Below, one piece after another: positions 14,101-14,485 of a stretch of 14,485 nt of DNA (its first letter is position 1; the number at the start of each line of letters is the position of its first letter). The stretch spans positions 1 through 14,485 of the forward strand of contig CBDUBU010000082.1 of assembly GCA_965365465.1 (NCBI GenBank), given 5' to 3'. Below the pieces are notes generated by a model, which saw nothing but the letters and a program-made list of their open reading frames with translations, had not been told where the DNA came from and ran no database searches. The DNA comes from CBDUBU01 sp965365465. Its GTDB lineage: Bacteria > Bacteroidota > Rhodothermia > Rhodothermales > DASSAV01. The translations under genes and the position numbers were made by a program.

Positions 14101-14485
14101 CAGGCAGCCCCCATACCGGGATCATAACCTCGGAGGCGCGGGAGGACGCTGCTGCACCTGACTTCGGACAACGTCGGCAGAGAGCCTATCCTGTTATCGA
14201 AGACTCCCTCGCGCTGCTGAGAGACGATCTTCCTGCTGCGCTTTTTCCCGAGGAGGCCACAGCGCGGCTTTTCGACCACGCACGCTTCCTTGCCCCCATT
14301 GCCCGGATTGGCCTCGAATGCCGCCTTGGGGCGGGTTCGTCTCAGGTAGACTTGCAGCAGGTAATTTCTGCTGATCAGGGCGAGCCGGATGTGCTCGTCA
14401 GGCATGTGCTTGGCCTGATAGCACAGGCTGGAGAGGCGGTTCATCCTGCCTGGAAACGCCTGCTCGATTTTGCGCAGGCGTGGCA
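14097..14485 (+). CDS. Unrecognised protein of the RiPP cluster, N-terminal part only
   Basis: An open frame that begins with ATGA overlapping the kinase stop and runs to the window edge without a stop: 129 complete codons. The tight overlap says it belongs to the same operon. The segment is soluble-looking, with no signal peptide or membrane helix. It includes DSLALLRDDLPAALFPEEAT, then FDHARFLAPIARIGLECRLG, SSQVDLQQVISADQGEPDVL, VRHVLGLIAQAGEAV and HPAWKRLLDFAQAW. I do not recognise the family. It is not the start of a lasso cyclase (asparagine-synthetase-like, which begins with a Gly or Cys-containing glutaminase-type domain) nor of a B2 transglutaminase-type peptidase. It may be an additional tailoring or immunity protein. 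The complementary frame (14055-14444) is a shadow. Confidence 0.7.
   Translation, partial: MTGSPHTGIITSEAREDAAAPDFGQRRQRAYPVIEDSLALLRDDLPAALFPEEATARLFDHARFLAPIARIGLECRLGAGSSQVDLQQVISADQGEPDVLVRHVLGLIAQAGEAVHPAWKRLLDFAQAW

Overview
The window looks like accessory DNA from a GC-rich Gram-negative bacterium. An outer-membrane TolC protein, a predicted beta-barrel and several signal-peptide proteins show the double membrane. Shine-Dalgarno (SD) sequences are mostly weak, and the mix of families (CzcA/TolC efflux, DUF2202 ferritin-like protein, lipoprotein S41 peptidase, NRAMP-like transporter beside sugar dehydrogenases) suggests the Bacteroidota/Rhodothermota area. That placement is inference; there is no rRNA to confirm it. 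I saw no tRNA, rRNA, CRISPR array or transposase.

Layout. (1) 1-~405, minus strand: only the C-terminal half of a fosmidomycin-resistance-type MFS transporter, broken just before the next gene. (2) 436-6274, plus strand: a metal-efflux block with a CzcA-type RND pump, a TolC-family outer-membrane channel, a four-helix membrane protein and a DUF2202 ferritin-like exported protein. No periplasmic adaptor (CzcB) is present. (3) 6275-6700: noncoding, with a decayed repeat-like stretch and a strong stem-loop behind infA. (4) 6701-6922, minus strand: infA, translation initiation factor IF-1, standing alone. (5) 7097-8918: a predicted outer-membrane beta-barrel followed by an S41 lipoprotein peptidase. 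(6) 9058-12331: a tight three-gene unit of an NRAMP-fold transporter lacking the metal-binding motifs, a zinc-dependent MDR dehydrogenase and an SDR dehydrogenase. It resembles an L-idonate/gluconate-type polyol or sugar-acid oxidation pathway. (7) 12447-14485: the start of a RiPP gene cluster, cut by the window edge.

The most interesting part is region 7. A PqqD-like RiPP recognition element (RRE) protein is followed by a 56-residue precursor whose leader carries the lasso-peptide signature Y-x-x-P...G...L-T. Next come an HPr-kinase-like protein and the first 129 residues of an unrecognised protein. The precursor ends in serine, the residue that the homologous kinase of the paeninodin cluster phosphorylates. 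The best reading is a lasso (or lasso-like) peptide with a C-terminal phosphoserine, and with cyclase and leader peptidase genes expected past position 14485. The precursor has the strongest SD in the window, preceded by a hairpin, and the cluster is preceded by a nested palindrome that could be its operator.
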